From NCBI GenBank assembly GCA_905221605.1, contig CAJNDS010002785.1, positions 83,705 through 147,704 on the forward strand: DNA of 64,000 nucleotides, given 5' to 3'. This document shows, piece after piece, positions 62,260-64,000 of this stretch. The position numbers and the translations under genes were made by a program. The notes below the pieces were generated by a model that had not been told where the DNA came from, ran no database searches, and saw nothing but the letters and a program-made list of their open reading frames with translations. The first letter of the stretch is position 1; the number at the start of each line of letters is the position of its first letter. This DNA comes from Symbiodinium natans (Eukaryota; Sar; Dinophyceae; Suessiales; Symbiodiniaceae).

Positions 62260-63060
62260 TGCAAATTGTGCGTTTAAAAGGGCAATCAATGCTTTGTTGA
62301 GCAACTAAATTATTGATACAATCGAGGAAAAGTATTAATCAAATAGTGAAACATTTTTCTTGATTCTATGCGAATTTAACTACTAGAGTAATGATTAAGC
62401 AAAAAGCCCAATTTGACTCAAGTGAATACTATTTAAAGGAGCATACCCAACCAAGATACGAAATAGACACCATTCTCAACCAAAATATGGCAAAGTGTGC
62501 GTTTAAAGGGCGAATAATGCTTTGTTGAGCAACTACTGTATTTATACAATTGTGTTTGTACTAGGCAAAGTATGAATCAAATACTATCTGAAAAGTCTAC
62601 TGAAATACCTTATGTTTGCATATTCATGAAACTTTATTTATTTTTGACATAATCATTCTATGCAAATTTAGCTACTAGAGTAAGTATGAAGCAAATAGCC
62701 CTATTTGACTCAAGCGAATACCATTTAAAGGACCGTGCTCAACCAAAATACGAAATAAGCACTATATTCAACCAAAATATGGCAAAGTGTGGTTTAAAGC
62801 GAAAATAGTGCTTTGTTGAGCAACTAATGCATTGAAACAGTTGTGTTTATACCAGGCAAAGTATAATTGAAATACTATCTGCAAAGTCCACTGAAATACC
62901 TTACGTTTACATATTCATGAAACAATTTTTATTTTTGAAATATTCATTCTATGCGAATTTAACTACTAGAGTAATTCTTAAGCAAATAGCCCAGTTTGAC
63001 TCAAGTGAATACTATTTAGAGGACCATACTTAACCAAATACGAAATACACACTAACGGAA
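62260..63060. repeat. Tandem repeat of about 291 bp, three copies
   Basis: Landmarks recur with near-constant spacing: TACTAGAG at about 62381, 62673 and 62963, and GCTTTGTTGAGCAACTA at about 62291, 62519 and 62810 (the first copy is shortened). Each unit contains AAATAGCCC.ATTTGACTCAAG and ACCAAAATATGGCAAAGTGT. Copies differ by point changes and small gaps, so the array is not recent. Confidence 0.85.
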
Positions 63061-63780
63061 ATGGAAGCGGTTCTACCTACATAACAATGAAACAAAGATT
63101 GCTGAAGTATTCAATAAAGACCACTTATATACTATGTCTGAAAAGCACAATTTGCATAAGCAAGCTTAAAAATGCACAATAATGGAAATAGAAGAGGTTC
63201 TACTTACATAACGATGAAACAAAGATGTGTGAAGTATTCAATAAAGACCACTTATATACTATGTTTGAAAAACACAACTTGCACAATCATGCTTAAAAAA
63301 ATGCACAAGAATCCTAGAAAAGTACTTAGTGAAGGCCATACACAAGCAAACTCACAAATACAAAAAAACATCCAAAAGCGCAAGCTTTTCAGGAGAATCT
63401 CTGGTGAAGTTTGGATTCTAGGGTTTTGGGGTATCCCTGGACGAGTAGGAGTCACTTTTTAAGCAAACAGTTCTAAGCAATAAATGCTTTGTCTCAAGAC
63501 AAGTATTGCAAATGCTGCTTCTAGATAATTAATCGCTTTTACCAGGCAAATATTACCCATGCGAACTTAGCTACCAGAGCACCAAGTGATGGCTGAAGAA
63601 GGTCTACTACACTTGAGTACAACCAAAAGATGCACTGAACACTAGTTGAAAAAGAAGCGAAGCGGTTCTACGTACATAATAACGAAACAAATAGTTCTGA
63701 AGCACTAGAAAGACCACTTGTATACTATTTCTGAAAAGCACAATTAGCATAAGCACACTTAAAAATGCGTAGTTGTTGCC
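63056..63780. repeat. Second tandem/dispersed repeat, about 127 bp
   Basis: The phrase GGTTCTAC.TACATAA.GATGAAACAAAGAT followed by AAGACCACTTATATACTATG begins at about 63069, 63196 and (diverged) 63664. The first two copies are adjacent, 127 bases apart. It shares no obvious similarity with the 291-bp unit. Confidence 0.75.
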
Positions 63781-63943
63781 TCGTGACCGTGAATGCGAAC
63801 CAAAAAGCCAAAATACCAAAACCAAGAGAACCAAAAATACCAAAACCAAAAAAACCAAAAAAAAAAAAAACAAAACCAAAAAAGCAAACATACCAATTTT
63901 CCGGGACTCTTGGAGAAGCCTCATAGGGATTCCTGAGAGTTCC

Positions 63944-63978
<35 letters not shown>

Positions 63979-64000
63979 TTTTTTTTGGTTTTGGTATTTT

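Larger units (their letters stand above)
62100..64000. other. AT-rich block to the end of the window
   Basis: Base composition falls to roughly one third G+C and stays there to the window end. Telomere-like repeats disappear. The only open frames (for example + 63172-63462) fall on repeats and lack motifs. The last 60 bases are a T run with GGTTTTGGTATTTT, complementary to AAAATACCAAAACC-type words at 63810-63850. Confidence 0.7.

Overview
The window looks like nuclear DNA of a dinoflagellate. The protein-coding sequence is cut into many very small exons, and introns open with GT, GC or, in one case, GA. Nearly every coding stretch I can support lies on the + strand, in one long unidirectional series. 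Telomere-type TTTAGGG/CCCTAAA repeats are scattered through introns and spacers. There is a DIRS-order retrotransposon, a dinoflagellate-style CCCH zinc-finger gene without introns, and a probable relict of the dinoflagellate spliced leader in front of another intronless gene. I found no rRNA, tRNA or CRISPR. The species cannot be named from this sequence.

Layout. 0-5.2 kb: the 3' half of a RecQ-family DNA helicase in at least six small exons. 6.5-16.4 kb: a nearly complete ATG3 gene (the E2-like enzyme of autophagy), spread over about 10 kb by repeat-filled introns. These introns hold a 9-bp minisatellite, an 850-bp CT tract, a large palindromic array near 10.5-11.2 kb, a family of short hairpins near 12-13 kb and a small inverted-repeat element. 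16.9-21.8 kb: exons of unrecognised genes, the first with a possible mitochondrial presequence. 22.04-25.35 kb: a retrotransposon with split direct repeats (A1-ORFs-B1-A2-B2, PAT-like). It encodes reverse transcriptase/RNase H, preceded by a reading frame that ends like a cytosine-5 DNA methyltransferase. 25.9-41.3 kb: many coding exons of unrecognised genes, including C-terminal exons with stops at 36075, 36968, 39500, 40310 and 41327. 42.4-46.3 kb: a nested inverted-repeat (foldback) structure whose loop is about 1.7 kb of degenerate CCCTAAA. 47-60 kb: more small exons, the CCCH gene (48.56-49.32 kb), a gene with RPQSA motifs (55.3-56.0 kb) and a secreted cysteine-rich protein (56.9-57.6 kb). 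60.2-61.0 kb: two minus-strand open frames, the only sizeable ones on that strand. 62.1-64 kb: a sharply AT-rich block with about 291-bp tandem repeats.

How it fits together. RecQ and ATG3 are unrelated housekeeping genes lying head to tail, as is usual in dinoflagellate gene series; no operon or shared pathway is implied. The most informative patterns are in the non-coding DNA. Several introns begin with TTTAGGG repeats and end with CCCTAAA repeats, so the two intron ends could pair. The retroelement appears young, because its repeat pairs are identical by eye. Exon boundaries outside RecQ and ATG3 were placed by eye from splice-like signals and reading-frame quality, so most are hypotheses.
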